Below are positions 24,640 to 33,183 of a stretch of DNA of 38,012 nt, piece after piece. The stretch is taken from NCBI GenBank assembly GCA_001798605.1, contig MGST01000203.1, positions 1 to 38,012 of the forward strand, written 5' to 3'. The stretch is from Deltaproteobacteria bacterium RIFOXYA12_FULL_58_15 (GTDB lineage Bacteria; Myxococcota; XYA12-FULL-58-9). A model generated the notes under the pieces. That model was not told where the DNA came from. It did not search any database and saw only the letters and a list, made by a program, of their open reading frames with translations. Numbering within the stretch: position 1 is the first letter of the stretch; each line of letters opens with the position of its first letter. The position numbers and the translations under genes were made by a program.

Positions 24640-25989
24640 CTAGTGCCTTGCCCTCGTCTTTGACTCGTCGGCTTCGATGATCGGTGTCCGCACCACCCCA
24701 GCCTCGGGACGAACAGACCCAATGCGCACAAAGATACGTCTGAAGGGCGTTCGGGCGGCGACCGCCGTGAGCCAGGGAGACACGAGAAGGGCCAACGGTG
24801 CGGCACGCAACAGTGCCGATAGCGCGAACACCCCACGGTAGTCGACAGCCCCGACATCGAGCAAGTGACTGCCAATCATGGACCCACCGAGTTGAGCCAA
24901 TCCTGTGCCCGTGCCTGCCAAGGCGAAGAACTCCACCCGACAATCTTCGGTCGCGGAGCCCATGAGAAGCTGGAAGTGTGCGAACTCAAATCCCGCCCAA
25001 ACGATCCCCCCGACAGTCTGGATGAATATGAGCTCTGTGAGACTCGATGCCGAAACCCACACCATCGGCACAATCGCAACGCCAACGCCGGAAAAGAGGA
25101 GGATCCCACGCAGTCCGATAACCTTGATGACGCGGTCGAAGAGGGGATACGCAATAGCTTTCGCGAGAATGGAAACCGCCAACAGTCCCGAATAGGCTCC
25201 ATAGCCGAGGCGAAGCTCACGCAACATGAACGGTGTGAAGAAGGGCACAGCAACCTGAGCGCCGAACATGACGAGAGAGACAAAGACTGCAACTCGCCAC
25301 TGACTCGTGCGAGCTGCATTCACAAGCCGCGTGGCTGGGGATGTCGTGGTTGGCGGTGGCGGCGAATCTTGTTGGAAAGCAAGGAGTATCGCGCTGGCTG
25401 TGCGTGCAAGAAGCCCCACAATCAACAAACTGGCAAATGCACTGAAGACATGTCCGGCCTCGCGAGCCGTTTCCAAAACTGAGCCCGCGGAGAGAAACGC
25501 AACGAGCAATGCCACACTGTGGATACCCGAACGGCGCGCAAAGTAACGCGGTTTGTCGATGCCATCTGTGAGACGAGTCATCCATGCGTTCCAGGGGGGC
25601 GTGATGACAGCGCCACTTACCCAGAACGCCGTTTTCGCCAGGAGCAGCGACCACAATCCATTGTGGCCAAACAGTGCGATGGCCGCGAGTGCCAGATGGG
25701 AGGCTGCCTGAAGTGACGCGCCGACGATGACCAACCGCCGAGATCCCAACACCGAAACGAGAAATCCGGAGGCGAGCTGGGCAACGGCACCCGCAAGCAG
25801 TGGCACCGTGACCAGCAGTGCCAAAGCCAAGTCCTGATGTCCGAGCTCAACGGCGAGTGCGCCCAGGTAGCTTTCGCCTACCCCGATCATGACAGCGTGC
25901 AGCGCTCCCTCCGCAACAGACAGGCGCAGCGCCCGCTGTTGAGGGCTGCGGCCCGAGGGGGCAGGGACTCCTGATTCAGAAATCGCCAC
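24640..25989 (-). CDS. Major facilitator superfamily transporter
   Basis: A 449-residue membrane protein with about 12 hydrophobic helices in two halves separated by a polar loop rich in Pro and Thr (QDSPPPPTTTSPATR, about residue 210). This fits an MFS transporter. The loop-2/3 region LASGFLVSVLGSRRLVIVG is a degenerate version of the MFS GxLaDrxGrr motif. The substrate cannot be inferred. The frame begins at GTG 25989 (MAISESGVPAPSGRSPQQRALRLS) with a weak AAGG about nine bases before it. The C-terminus carries a polar cytoplasmic tail of about 35 residues. It precedes the RlmM-like gene on the same strand by 98 bases. Confidence 0.87.
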   Translation of the reverse strand: MAISESGVPAPSGRSPQQRALRLSVAEGALHAVMIGVGESYLGALAVELGHQDLALALLVTVPLLAGAVAQLASGFLVSVLGSRRLVIVGASLQAASHLALAAIALFGHNGLWSLLLAKTAFWVSGAVITPPWNAWMTRLTDGIDKPRYFARRSGIHSVALLVAFLSAGSVLETAREAGHVFSAFASLLIVGLLARTASAILLAFQQDSPPPPTTTSPATRLVNAARTSQWRVAVFVSLVMFGAQVAVPFFTPFMLRELRLGYGAYSGLLAVSILAKAIAYPLFDRVIKVIGLRGILLFSGVGVAIVPMVWVSASSLTELIFIQTVGGIVWAGFEFAHFQLLMGSATEDCRVEFFALAGTGTGLAQLGGSMIGSHLLDVGAVDYRGVFALSALLRAAPLALLVSPWLTAVAARTPFRRIFVRIGSVRPEAGVVRTPIIEADESKTRARH

Positions 25990-26138
25990 GGATGGACCTT
26001 ACATCAAATCGACGACCATTGCGGAACTTGGTGTTGGGCTCATGGCATCATATACAAATCCGGCACTGCAGGCGCGTCGCCGTTACGAGGTCAGGGACGT
26101 TGATCAGAACCGATTGCAGGGGGTGTCGTTTGCTCTCG

Positions 26139-26780
26139 TCAGAGGCCACAATCGAGAGGTGCGTTTGTCAGATCGCACCTGAAAGCGCCTACGAAGTCCA
26201 GAAACCAGGGATCTGGCATTCCCGCCGTATGGGGCTCAACAGCGTCACGGAAATCAAAACGGCCAGCAATCGTGTCGCTGCATGTCTCGAATCTGAGTGA
26301 GCCACTGGTCGTTCCATTGATAAACGTGAACCAAGTGGCACCGTCCTCGGTGGTCCAATCGAGCTGTAGGTTGTCGAGAGTAGGGTTGAAGACATGCTCG
26401 GGGGTTGTTGGTGCGAGTAGATCTATTGTGAATGTGCCGGTGTCAGTCAACACGGTCTCAATGTGCAACCGGCCGCTGTCGAGTCTGCATGTGATGGAGG
26501 AACTGTCTCGTCGAGCCATGTTGACTGCCGGGCAAGAAGCCAAGTCACAGCTCGGGGTGAAATAGAGGCTGTTGGGTTGTGGTTGCTGGTCCGGCCAATC
26601 GAATCCTTCCGAAACACAGGTGCAACTTCCAATATGGCACTCGGTGCCGCAGTTGTCAGGGCACGGATTGCCGCAACCATCATCTCCACAGCATCTCCCG
26701 TAACATTTCGGAGAGCATTCGTCGTCCGAACAAGCCGTTGCGCTCAAAACAATAGCCAGCAAGCAGACCGCCCTTAGCAT
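26139..26780 (-). CDS. Cys-rich lipoprotein
   Basis: A 213-residue lipoprotein: MLRAVCLLAIVLSATAC ends in a good lipobox (SATAC), and GGGGGA precedes the ATG at 26780. The mature N-terminus is packed with cysteines and glycines (CSPKCYGRCCGDDGCGNPCP and on to CTCVSEG), a pattern seen repeatedly in Myxococcota/Bradymonadales surface proteins. The remaining 130 residues look like a beta-sandwich (LHIETVLTDTGTFTIDLLAP, TWFTFINGTTSGSLRFE) with four more cysteines that could form disulfides. I do not know its function. It is 52 bases downstream of a second Cys-rich lipoprotein gene on the same strand. Confidence 0.8.
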   Translation of the reverse strand: MLRAVCLLAIVLSATACSDDECSPKCYGRCCGDDGCGNPCPDNCGTECHIGSCTCVSEGFDWPDQQPQPNSLYFTPSCDLASCPAVNMARRDSSSITCRLDSGRLHIETVLTDTGTFTIDLLAPTTPEHVFNPTLDNLQLDWTTEDGATWFTFINGTTSGSLRFETCSDTIAGRFDFRDAVEPHTAGMPDPWFLDFVGAFRCDLTNAPLDCGL

Positions 26781-26832
26781 TTGTTTCCCCCGTAGTAAGG
26801 CTCTCGCATAGAGGCCGTTTGGCTCATGGTCA

Positions 26833-27618
26833 TCAACAACCATCCCACAACTCGCACCCTACGCCTTGCACGTAGTAGCTGTCTGGTCCGCAGTCACAGC
26901 CGCCCGACCGGGCACCACATGACGGTGGTGCCTCACCACACAGGTAGCCGCCGCAGACTTCGGGATCCCAACGGCCACCGGAGGCTCGGCAGCGCGCGTC
27001 CGGGCCGCAGCAACCTCGGGGCAAAATGGCGTCGTCGCTGCCGTGACAGGTGTCGACGAGGCTGTTGGTGTCCAGCCAAGCACCCGAACAGTCTTGGTCT
27101 TGCGTCAAACACCCCAAAAACTCCAGCCCGCAGCACGGTGCTTGCCACATGCAGGACGAGCAGTCAGTCTCCCATACCGCCCGGCACAAAGGACCATCTT
27201 CACAGGCATCGGCGTCGAGAGTATGGCACGGACAGATCTGGTCGCTACACTCGAGGCCTTCCGCGCGGCACCAGCACGTGTTGCAGCCGTCGATGGCCGC
27301 GATCTCGGCACCAATCGGATACGCGGAGCCTTCGTACCAACACCCGACTTCACAACTGGACCAATCCTCGGGAGCATAGCATTCGGACGAGAATTCCTCG
27401 CATGCGCCAGTTGTGGGGTTGCTCCTCCAAACGGTGCCGGGTTTGTCGCACCCGTCCGGTTTCCGGCACTGGCAAAAAGTCTCGCCATTGGTGCCACGAA
27501 CAAATCCATACTCGCAAACCAAGGAGCAGGACGTCTCGGGAGCTAGTTGCGGAGTGCCGCAACTCCACAAGCAGGTCGTTGCCACGGCAGCCAAGGCCAT
27601 GGTTTGAGAAAACTTCAT
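26833..27618 (-). CDS. Cys-rich lipoprotein with VWC/antistasin-like repeats
   Basis: A 261-residue exported protein with about 35 cysteines. The signal MKFSQTMALAAVATTCLWSC offers a lipobox (LWSC), and GGAGAGG lies just before the ATG at 27618. One segment (YEGSAYPIGAEIAAIDGCNTCWCR, then AEGLECSDQICPC) has the layout of a von Willebrand factor C or antistasin-like module. Others (EDGPLCRAVWETDCSSCMWQAPCCG and CGGYLCGEAPPSCG) look like further disulfide modules. It is followed by the second Cys-rich lipoprotein, so the two probably form an operon for surface proteins stabilised by disulfides. The ligand or role is unknown. Confidence 0.8.
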   Translation of the reverse strand: MKFSQTMALAAVATTCLWSCGTPQLAPETSCSLVCEYGFVRGTNGETFCQCRKPDGCDKPGTVWRSNPTTGACEEFSSECYAPEDWSSCEVGCWYEGSAYPIGAEIAAIDGCNTCWCRAEGLECSDQICPCHTLDADACEDGPLCRAVWETDCSSCMWQAPCCGLEFLGCLTQDQDCSGAWLDTNSLVDTCHGSDDAILPRGCCGPDARCRASGGRWDPEVCGGYLCGEAPPSCGARSGGCDCGPDSYYVQGVGCELWDGC

Positions 27619-27964
27619 GTGAACCTCTCCGGCCCGCCAAGCTTGCGGGGTGACGGGCGGTGGGCCAACCGGATGCATCTTCCGGGCCAACAGCGTCATT
27701 TCCGCGACATCCGTTTGATGTAATTATTCTCAACGGTTGGAATGCTTCTTCAGCACAAGCTCTCGTTTCGGCACCATGGATTGTCAACCAACGATTACAA
27801 ACTGGTGATGTTGCACGGCTGGAGCAGACACAGCAGGCCGATCCTGCGGAAGGATGACGCCTGGACTCGCAAAGGCCGTTGGGAACATTGAAACTGTTTG
27901 CCTGACGTCGTCCTTCTGATGCAATGTACCAACCAACGTCGAGTGCGCATTCACAGGGGGCTCC
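27619..27964. other. 346-base intergenic region between divergent exported-protein genes
   Basis: It separates the Cys-rich lipoprotein operon (minus) from the small secreted protein (plus). I see a GC-rich imperfect inverted repeat in the minus-strand leader (GGCCC at 27631-27635 against GGGCC at 27662-27666) and an AT-rich patch near 27718-27732. A weak plus-strand promoter candidate is TTGCCT (27898-27903), 16 bases, TGCAAT (27920-27925). No gene or RNA is supported. Confidence 0.5.
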
Positions 27965-28354
27965 ATGCTGGTACTGCTTCTTACTTTGTTATCGACGACA
28001 GGAGGATCGCCCCCCGCTGTCGTGACCACCATTGTTGCCCCGACGTCTGCCCCAGCGTCTGCTCCAGCGTCTGCCATCATTGCCTTGAGCACGGATGGCG
28101 ATTGGAGGGTCGACACCGTTCCCCTCATCGACGCCTGCAAGACATTGAGCCGCGTCAGTGAAGTCTTCATCCAAGCGGACAGGGACGCAACATGGCGAAC
28201 GATCGAGCCGGCCTTGCTGCAGGTACGCAAGTGCGGGGTGTCTCGATTGGGGGCACGTGTGAATGATCACGACCCTTTGTGGATTGAGTTTGAGATCCTC
28301 GAATACGTGCGCAAAAATGCCGACCGCTTTCACGAAGAGCTCATCGAGAAATGA
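27965..28354 (+). CDS. Small secreted hypothetical protein
   Basis: A 129-residue protein that I do not recognise. MLVLLLTLLSTTGGS is hydrophobic enough for a signal peptide or an N-terminal anchor. A low-complexity stretch rich in Ala, Pro, Ser and Thr follows (APTSAPASAPASA, encoded by a short tandem repeat). The C-terminal 85 residues look like a folded helical domain (PLIDACKTLSRVSEVFIQADR, then EILEYVRKNADRFHEELIEK). A run of G (CAGGGGGCTCC) just before the ATG at 27965 supports the start. The AMMECR1 gene begins 38 bases further and may be cotranscribed. Confidence 0.65.
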   Translation: MLVLLLTLLSTTGGSPPAVVTTIVAPTSAPASAPASAIIALSTDGDWRVDTVPLIDACKTLSRVSEVFIQADRDATWRTIEPALLQVRKCGVSRLGARVNDHDPLWIEFEILEYVRKNADRFHEELIEK

Positions 28355-28391
28355 CAGCAAGCGTACGAAAGATCACAGACTGGAGCCAACC

Positions 28392-28952
28392 GTGACCTGT
28401 ATGCCAAAAGAGACGAGGCTGTGGTTGCTAGAACGGGCTCGCAGCGCCATTCTTCATGCTGTGGCCGCTGGGCGGGCACCAACCACACCAGACTTACCGC
28501 CAACGGGTGCCGAAGTGTTGGCTGGTTGTTTTGTGAGTCTTCATACTCGGGCCGGGGCCCTTCGCGGGTGCATTGGCACTTTTGCCGAGACGCGGCCGCT
28601 GTGGCAAGCGGTCGACGAGATGGCCGCAGCGGCGGCCACCCAGGACCCACGGTTTCCGACTGTCGCGGCTCGGGAGCTTGCGGACATCGTGCTCGAGATA
28701 TCGGCGCTGACACCCTGCAAAGCGGCCAAGCCAGAAGATGTGCTGGTTGGTCGGGATGGCATCTGCGTGGCGCGCGGATACCAGCGCGGAGTGTTGCTTC
28801 CGCAGGTTGCCACAGATCGTGGTTGGGATGCAGAGACGTTTCTCGATCACACCTGTGTTAAGGCCGGTTTGCCCGCAAATGCTTGGCGAGATGGTTCGGT
28901 GCAGATTGAAACGTTCACCGCCGAGGTCTTCTCCGAAGGGAACTGCCGCTAA
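28392..28952 (+). CDS. AMMECR1 domain protein
   Basis: A 186-residue AMMECR1-family protein. The invariant LRGCIGTF motif is present, with surrounding conserved parts AGCFVSLHTRAGALRG, AAAAATQDPRFPTVAARELADIVLEIS and ARGYQRGVLLPQVATDRGWDAETFL. The family is found from bacteria to humans, and in prokaryotes often sits next to Memo-like and radical SAM genes (the AmmeMemoRadiSam set); those partners are not adjacent here. The exact activity is unknown. A GGAG at 28382-28385 lies six bases before a GTG at 28392, which I prefer to the ATG three codons later. A 13-base repeat spans the stop codon. Confidence 0.9.
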   Translation: MTCMPKETRLWLLERARSAILHAVAAGRAPTTPDLPPTGAEVLAGCFVSLHTRAGALRGCIGTFAETRPLWQAVDEMAAAAATQDPRFPTVAARELADIVLEISALTPCKAAKPEDVLVGRDGICVARGYQRGVLLPQVATDRGWDAETFLDHTCVKAGLPANAWRDGSVQIETFTAEVFSEGNCR

Positions 28953-28963
28953 GGGAACTGCCG
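28936..28963. repeat. 13-base direct repeat across the AMMECR1 stop codon
   Basis: AAGGGAACTGCCG occurs at 28936-28948 and again at 28951-28963, a 15-base period. The TAA stop (28950-28952) lies at the junction, so the second copy is just outside the gene. A small slippage duplication is the simplest reading. Confidence 0.7.
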
Positions 28964-29012
28964 TGGGTCACTGGCTGCACTGGCTGTTTCACGCTGGCGT
29001 GCGGCGACCGTC

Positions 29013-30671
29013 TCAGGGCCGAGTGGCAGTCTTGGCCGCGGGTGCCTTCTTGCCTTCGGACGATTTGCGCTTGGAGGTGGGAGGTGGTGGTGGATCGCCA
29101 TCGATCATGACCAATGGTCGCTTTTTGACATTGAGTGATTTCTTCGGCGCGACATAGGCGACGCCACGGATGTGGGGCTCTTCGAGCCAGCGTCGGAAGT
29201 TCTCTAGCGGTTGCAGGATATAGACATAATCCTTACCGGCAGGACGGGTGCGAAACAGTGTCGAATTGGCGTCGAGGGGAAGGGAGCGAATGTTGGTACG
29301 GAAGTTCTCGGTATATCCGAAATACTGTTCCGCGTTTGAGAGATACACGAGCCCAACGGTGCGGCCGTTTTCGCCGAACACCTTGCCGAGGTTTCTCATG
29401 GCCTTTTTGCCGGTGAGGTCTCCGCGGATCGCGAACACCCGATCGCCAGTGAACAGGGCGCGCAGGTGGGCGTACTGTTCCGGAGAGTCCAAGAAGGTTG
29501 GGACCCCGAGCGGTTGGTAGATGTCGCGCATGCGTTTGAATCGCCATGCTACTTTGGGCCGAGCCTCCTCGAGGATCAGGTGTAGCTGACGGCGTTTGGC
29601 AGGAGTTGGATTGGCGGCCTTGATGAGCCCGTAAAGGTCCTTGCGGCCGGCAAAGGACCAAAGCTCGCTGAAGCGTTCAGGTGTCTCGGCCGCCAAGAAA
29701 ATGAGTCTGTAGATGTTGTGGAGGTGGATCACGGCTTGGTCGAAGTCCATCAACACCATCATGTCGGGACGCATCCATCCGGCAAGGAGGTAACATTGGT
29801 CCGTGCCCACTCCCATGTAGATGCCACCTTTGTGTTCGATGGAGGAGCGGACGACGTCATGTCGCATCTCATTGGACACCCAGTAATGGGTATCCCGTGC
29901 TAGGCTTGCGGGCGGCGGATCCACGGGCACGGCCCTCAGAGCCTCGATCTCCTCCGGCGAAGGTTGTCTGCCACGAAGCACCACGGTTTCGGCACTCTCG
30001 ACGGCGTGCAAGACGGCGTCGATGGTCTCGGCCGTTGGGTTGCCGATGGGGTGGGGTGGCAGACCGTGATGAATGAAGGTGTTGAAGGGGCTGTCGAAAC
30101 TGCGGTCGATCTTGCCCTGCTGGACAAAGGCCAAGGCTCCATGGCTTTCTAGACGCAGATTTATGCGCAAACGTTGCCGCCATGCTGCCGCGAGGGCCGG
30201 CCTCAGTTCGCTTGACTCCTTCTCGAGCATAGAAGCGAGTGTGAGTACTTCATGGGGCGTTAGGCCACTTGCCGTGATGAGGTCCGTGCGTTCGTCGAGT
30301 GTGCGTTGTTGGCTTTTCACCAACTCGGCGATCACGTCATTGGCCGTTGCACCCCGAGGTGTTCGGTGGACGCCGGGTTTGAGGTAACCTTCGAGCGAGG
30401 TTGCGTCGATGCCCAAAGAGCCTATCAGCTCTGCATCATAGGCCTTGCTTTGCAATATCTCAGGATCGCCCGACGTCGCCGCTGCCCAGATGGTTGCGAT
30501 CTCCTCGATGCGGGCACCTGGGGGGATGTCCCACGTAACGAAGCCATCTTTTGGGTGGGGTTGGGGTTGGGGTGGGGAGCTCTTCGAGCTCATTGTTATT
30601 GTGGTCACGATGCCAGCGACAATGACACTGGCGATGAAGATTGAGTGTGAGGGCCTTGCCATGAGTTTCAT
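29013..30671 (-). CDS. MltG-like endolytic transglycosylase fused to a LIC_10091-like domain
   Basis: A 552-residue two-part protein. Residues 10-27 form one TM helix, then comes a Pro-rich linker. Residues ~43-245 match MltG/YceG: a LysM-like start (FVTWDIPPGARIEEIATIW), LEGYLKPGVHRTPRG, LTLASMLEKESS with the expected catalytic Glu (E150), and FNTFIHHGLPPHPIGNP. MltG cuts nascent glycan strands at the membrane. Residues ~270-510 do not belong to MltG: YWVSNEMRHDVV, GGIYMGVGTDQCYLLAGW, LMDFDQAVIHLHNIYRLIFL, GDLTGKKAMRNLGKV and VYLSNAEQYFGY resemble the LIC_10091 family (DUF7790), usually a separate protein with a Rossmann-like look. The tail is Pro/Lys-rich. I chose ATG 30671; ATG 30662 is close. 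Confidence 0.8.
   Translation of the reverse strand: MKLMARPSHSIFIASVIVAGIVTTITMSSKSSPPQPQPHPKDGFVTWDIPPGARIEEIATIWAAATSGDPEILQSKAYDAELIGSLGIDATSLEGYLKPGVHRTPRGATANDVIAELVKSQQRTLDERTDLITASGLTPHEVLTLASMLEKESSELRPALAAAWRQRLRINLRLESHGALAFVQQGKIDRSFDSPFNTFIHHGLPPHPIGNPTAETIDAVLHAVESAETVVLRGRQPSPEEIEALRAVPVDPPPASLARDTHYWVSNEMRHDVVRSSIEHKGGIYMGVGTDQCYLLAGWMRPDMMVLMDFDQAVIHLHNIYRLIFLAAETPERFSELWSFAGRKDLYGLIKAANPTPAKRRQLHLILEEARPKVAWRFKRMRDIYQPLGVPTFLDSPEQYAHLRALFTGDRVFAIRGDLTGKKAMRNLGKVFGENGRTVGLVYLSNAEQYFGYTENFRTNIRSLPLDANSTLFRTRPAGKDYVYILQPLENFRRWLEEPHIRGVAYVAPKKSLNVKKRPLVMIDGDPPPPPTSKRKSSEGKKAPAAKTATRP
30553..30577 (+). other. Candidate G-quadruplex motif
   Basis: Five G-runs separated by one- or two-base T loops: G3-T-G4-TT-G4-TT-G4-T-G4. 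This meets the standard G3+N1-7 quadruplex pattern with very short loops. It lies within the 5' part of the mltG-like gene, where the opposite strand encodes the Pro/Gln/His linker (PQPQPHP). The G-rich strand is the template strand, so any structure would be in DNA and not in the mRNA. Confidence 0.7.
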
Positions 30672-30799
30672 CACGCCCAGATCCCTACTCGAGAATTCCC
30701 ATCCACTCAACCGTGCCCCCTGGCAGCTCTGTGGCACAGACGTGTCCGAGTCGCATGCTGCGGGGTTGGGGTACCTTTACGTTGGTGGCGGGTTCTGAC

Positions 30800-33034
30800 T
30801 CAAGTAAATCCGCGTCGGGCCATCAAGGCATCAGGGGTTGGCTCACGCCCACGTAGCGCGACATAGAGCGCCATTTCATCCTCGGAAGCGCCCGATGAAA
30901 GACAGGTGAACAACTTCTTGGCCGTTGGCTGGTGATAGAGGCCGTTCTCTTTGAAGGGCACAAAAGCGTCGGCGTCGAGCATCTCCGACCACAGGTAGGA
31001 GTAGTAGCCCGCGGAGTAGCCGCCAGAGAACAGATGTTTGAAGTGAGTGCTCAGGTGGTACGGCATCACTTCACGTACGTGGCCAATCTCTTCGAGAACC
31101 TTCTGCTCGAAAGCAATGGGATCGAGATCGTTTGCGATTTGACCGTGCTGTAGCGAGTGCCAACGCATGTCGATGATCGCCGAAGTGAGATACGCCAGGG
31201 TTTCGGCACCCTTGTTGAATTTGTCGGCTCGCTCCATCTTGGCGATGAGCTCGTCTGGAATGGCTTCGCCGGTTTGATAGTGATGTGCGAAGGTCTTGAG
31301 GAATTCAGGCTGGCCTGGCCAGTTTTCCATGATCTGCGACGGCATCTCGACGAAATCGCGAGCCACGTTGGTGCCGGAGAGTTCGCTGTATCGTGTGTTC
31401 GCCACCAGTCCATGGATGGCATGGCCGAACTCGTGAAACAGCGTCTCCACTTGGCTGAAATCCAGAAGCGACGGCTTGCCATCACGGGGCTGGGGAAAAT
31501 TGCAGCAGTTACAGATAATTGGCCGAACCCCCTGGCCATCCACGCGTTGCTGTTCGCGATAGTTGTTCATCCAGGCACCGGAGGCTTTTTCATCTCGTTG
31601 GTAATAATCGAGATACAACAAACCCAGGTGTTTGCCATTTGCGTCTTTGACGTCTACCGCTTCGACATCGGGATGGTAGCCGGCGACATCGGCGCGGGGC
31701 TCGAAGGTCAAACCGTAGAGGCGATTGGCGAGGTGAAACGCCGCGTCGCGAACCTTCTCGAGCACCAGGTAGGGACGAAGGGCCTCGTTGTCAAAGCCAT
31801 AATCCTTCTGCCGCAGCAACTCACTGTAGAATGACCAGTCCCATGGCTCTAGGCCGGTGGGTTGGCTCTCGAGCGTGTCGGCAAACTTCTGCAGTTCGAT
31901 CTTTTCTTGCTTGGTCTTGACAACGGCGGCGTCCCACATCTTCTGCAACAGTTTGTTCGCAGCCTCAGGGGTCTTCGCCATGCGGTCTTTGAGCGCATAG
32001 TGGGCATGGCTTTCGTAACCGAGGATGTGAGCGCGCTCCGCACGCAGTTGTACGATCTCTCGCACTACGGCACGGTTATCGTTGTCGTTGCCGCGAGAGC
32101 CTCGGGTCGTGTACCCCTCGTAAACTTTCCTGCGCAGCTCGCGATTTTTGGCAGTGCGCAGGACGGCCTTAGCGGACTGCGGTTCTGCGGTGAAAAGCCA
32201 AGCATCGGGCCGACCCTTTTCGCCAGCGCGTTGGGCGGCACCGGAGACAATGTCAGCCGGTATGCCGTCGAGGTCGGTCTTGTGGATGACCCAAATCTCG
32301 AAGCTGTTGGTGTCCTTGAGGACATTGTCGCCAAACTGCAAAGAGAGCTTGGAGAGACGTTGGTCGATCGCCTGCACTCGAGCCTGCTCCTGAAGTGGCA
32401 AGCTCACGCCATTGTCTGCAAATGTTCGATAGTAGCTCTCGACCAGTCGGCGCTGTTCAGTGTCGAGTTTCTCACGTTGGTTGTAGACCGCTTCCACTCG
32501 TGCAAACAACTCCGCATTGGTGAACGTTGCGGCGGCGTGGTCATTCGACAAGGACTCGATTTTTCCGGCGAGCTTGTGAAGCGCTGTAGTGCGATGTGCC
32601 GACAGCAGGTTGAAGAGGACCGCGGCGACGTCGCCCATCAGCTTTCCTCCACGACTCAGCGGCTCAATCGTGTTCTCAAAAGTCGGCTTCTCGGGATTCT
32701 GGATGATGGCCTGAATCTCCTTTTTGTTCTCAGCGAGTCCCTTGCAGAAGGCGGGCAGATAATCCTCGTTGTGAATGTTGGCGAAGTCAGGTGCAGAGAA
32801 GGGCTGTTTGCTGCCCTTGATAAACGGGTTTGTGGCGAGCTGTTGCTCTAGCAGAAGCTTTTTGTGTCGGCGTTCTGACTGGGCGGACCGAGATGGGGGA
32901 ATCAACGGTTGTTGTTTGGCAATTCTTTGCGCAGATTTTGTGCGGCTGCGATCACTGCTCAGACGATTGAAATCATATCGCAGCGCCGCGGGATTGACGA
33001 ACCGAGAGCGCATAGACGTGTTTTGTGTTTTCAT
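30800..33034 (-). CDS. M3-family oligopeptidase / peptidyl-dipeptidase (Dcp/PrlC-like)
   Basis: A 744-residue M3 zinc metallopeptidase. The active site VETLFHEFGHAIHGLVANTRYSELSGTNVARDFVEMPSQIMENW contains HEFGH with the later Glu zinc ligand. The C-terminal GGYSAGYYSYLWSEMLDADAF is the conserved substrate-binding segment. It is closest in style to Dcp or oligopeptidase A, which degrade short peptides in the cytoplasm. About 70 basic residues (MKTQNTSMRSRFVNPAAL onward) precede the usual family start (NPFIKGSKQPFSAPDFANI). They do not look like a signal peptide and are unexplained. The ATG at 33034 has GAGGGA just upstream; the longer open frame above it is not protein-like. Confidence 0.95.
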   Translation of the reverse strand: MKTQNTSMRSRFVNPAALRYDFNRLSSDRSRTKSAQRIAKQQPLIPPSRSAQSERRHKKLLLEQQLATNPFIKGSKQPFSAPDFANIHNEDYLPAFCKGLAENKKEIQAIIQNPEKPTFENTIEPLSRGGKLMGDVAAVLFNLLSAHRTTALHKLAGKIESLSNDHAAATFTNAELFARVEAVYNQREKLDTEQRRLVESYYRTFADNGVSLPLQEQARVQAIDQRLSKLSLQFGDNVLKDTNSFEIWVIHKTDLDGIPADIVSGAAQRAGEKGRPDAWLFTAEPQSAKAVLRTAKNRELRRKVYEGYTTRGSRGNDNDNRAVVREIVQLRAERAHILGYESHAHYALKDRMAKTPEAANKLLQKMWDAAVVKTKQEKIELQKFADTLESQPTGLEPWDWSFYSELLRQKDYGFDNEALRPYLVLEKVRDAAFHLANRLYGLTFEPRADVAGYHPDVEAVDVKDANGKHLGLLYLDYYQRDEKASGAWMNNYREQQRVDGQGVRPIICNCCNFPQPRDGKPSLLDFSQVETLFHEFGHAIHGLVANTRYSELSGTNVARDFVEMPSQIMENWPGQPEFLKTFAHHYQTGEAIPDELIAKMERADKFNKGAETLAYLTSAIIDMRWHSLQHGQIANDLDPIAFEQKVLEEIGHVREVMPYHLSTHFKHLFSGGYSAGYYSYLWSEMLDADAFVPFKENGLYHQPTAKKLFTCLSSGASEDEMALYVALRGREPTPDALMARRGFT

Positions 33035-33183
33035 GGAATCCCTCTTCGCTCTGCTTTCAACGAACAGCTCACGACCTGATCTTTCAACCAGGGACATTAT
33101 CGGCGGCATGGGGGCCCGGTTTCGTTGAAAAGGCGGAGAAATTGCCCTTCGGCTTTCGTCAAGACCGTTGAAAGTGGATCTCT

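Noticed and set aside
26826..27653. A 275-codon plus-strand frame, rich in Arg, Ser and His, opposite the Cys-rich lipoprotein.
   Set aside because: It is the complement of Cys/Gly-rich codons; the minus strand has a signal peptide, lipobox and ribosome binding site.
31862..32851. A 329-codon plus-strand frame inside the M3 peptidase gene.
   Set aside because: Antisense shadow of a strongly supported gene; no family resemblance.
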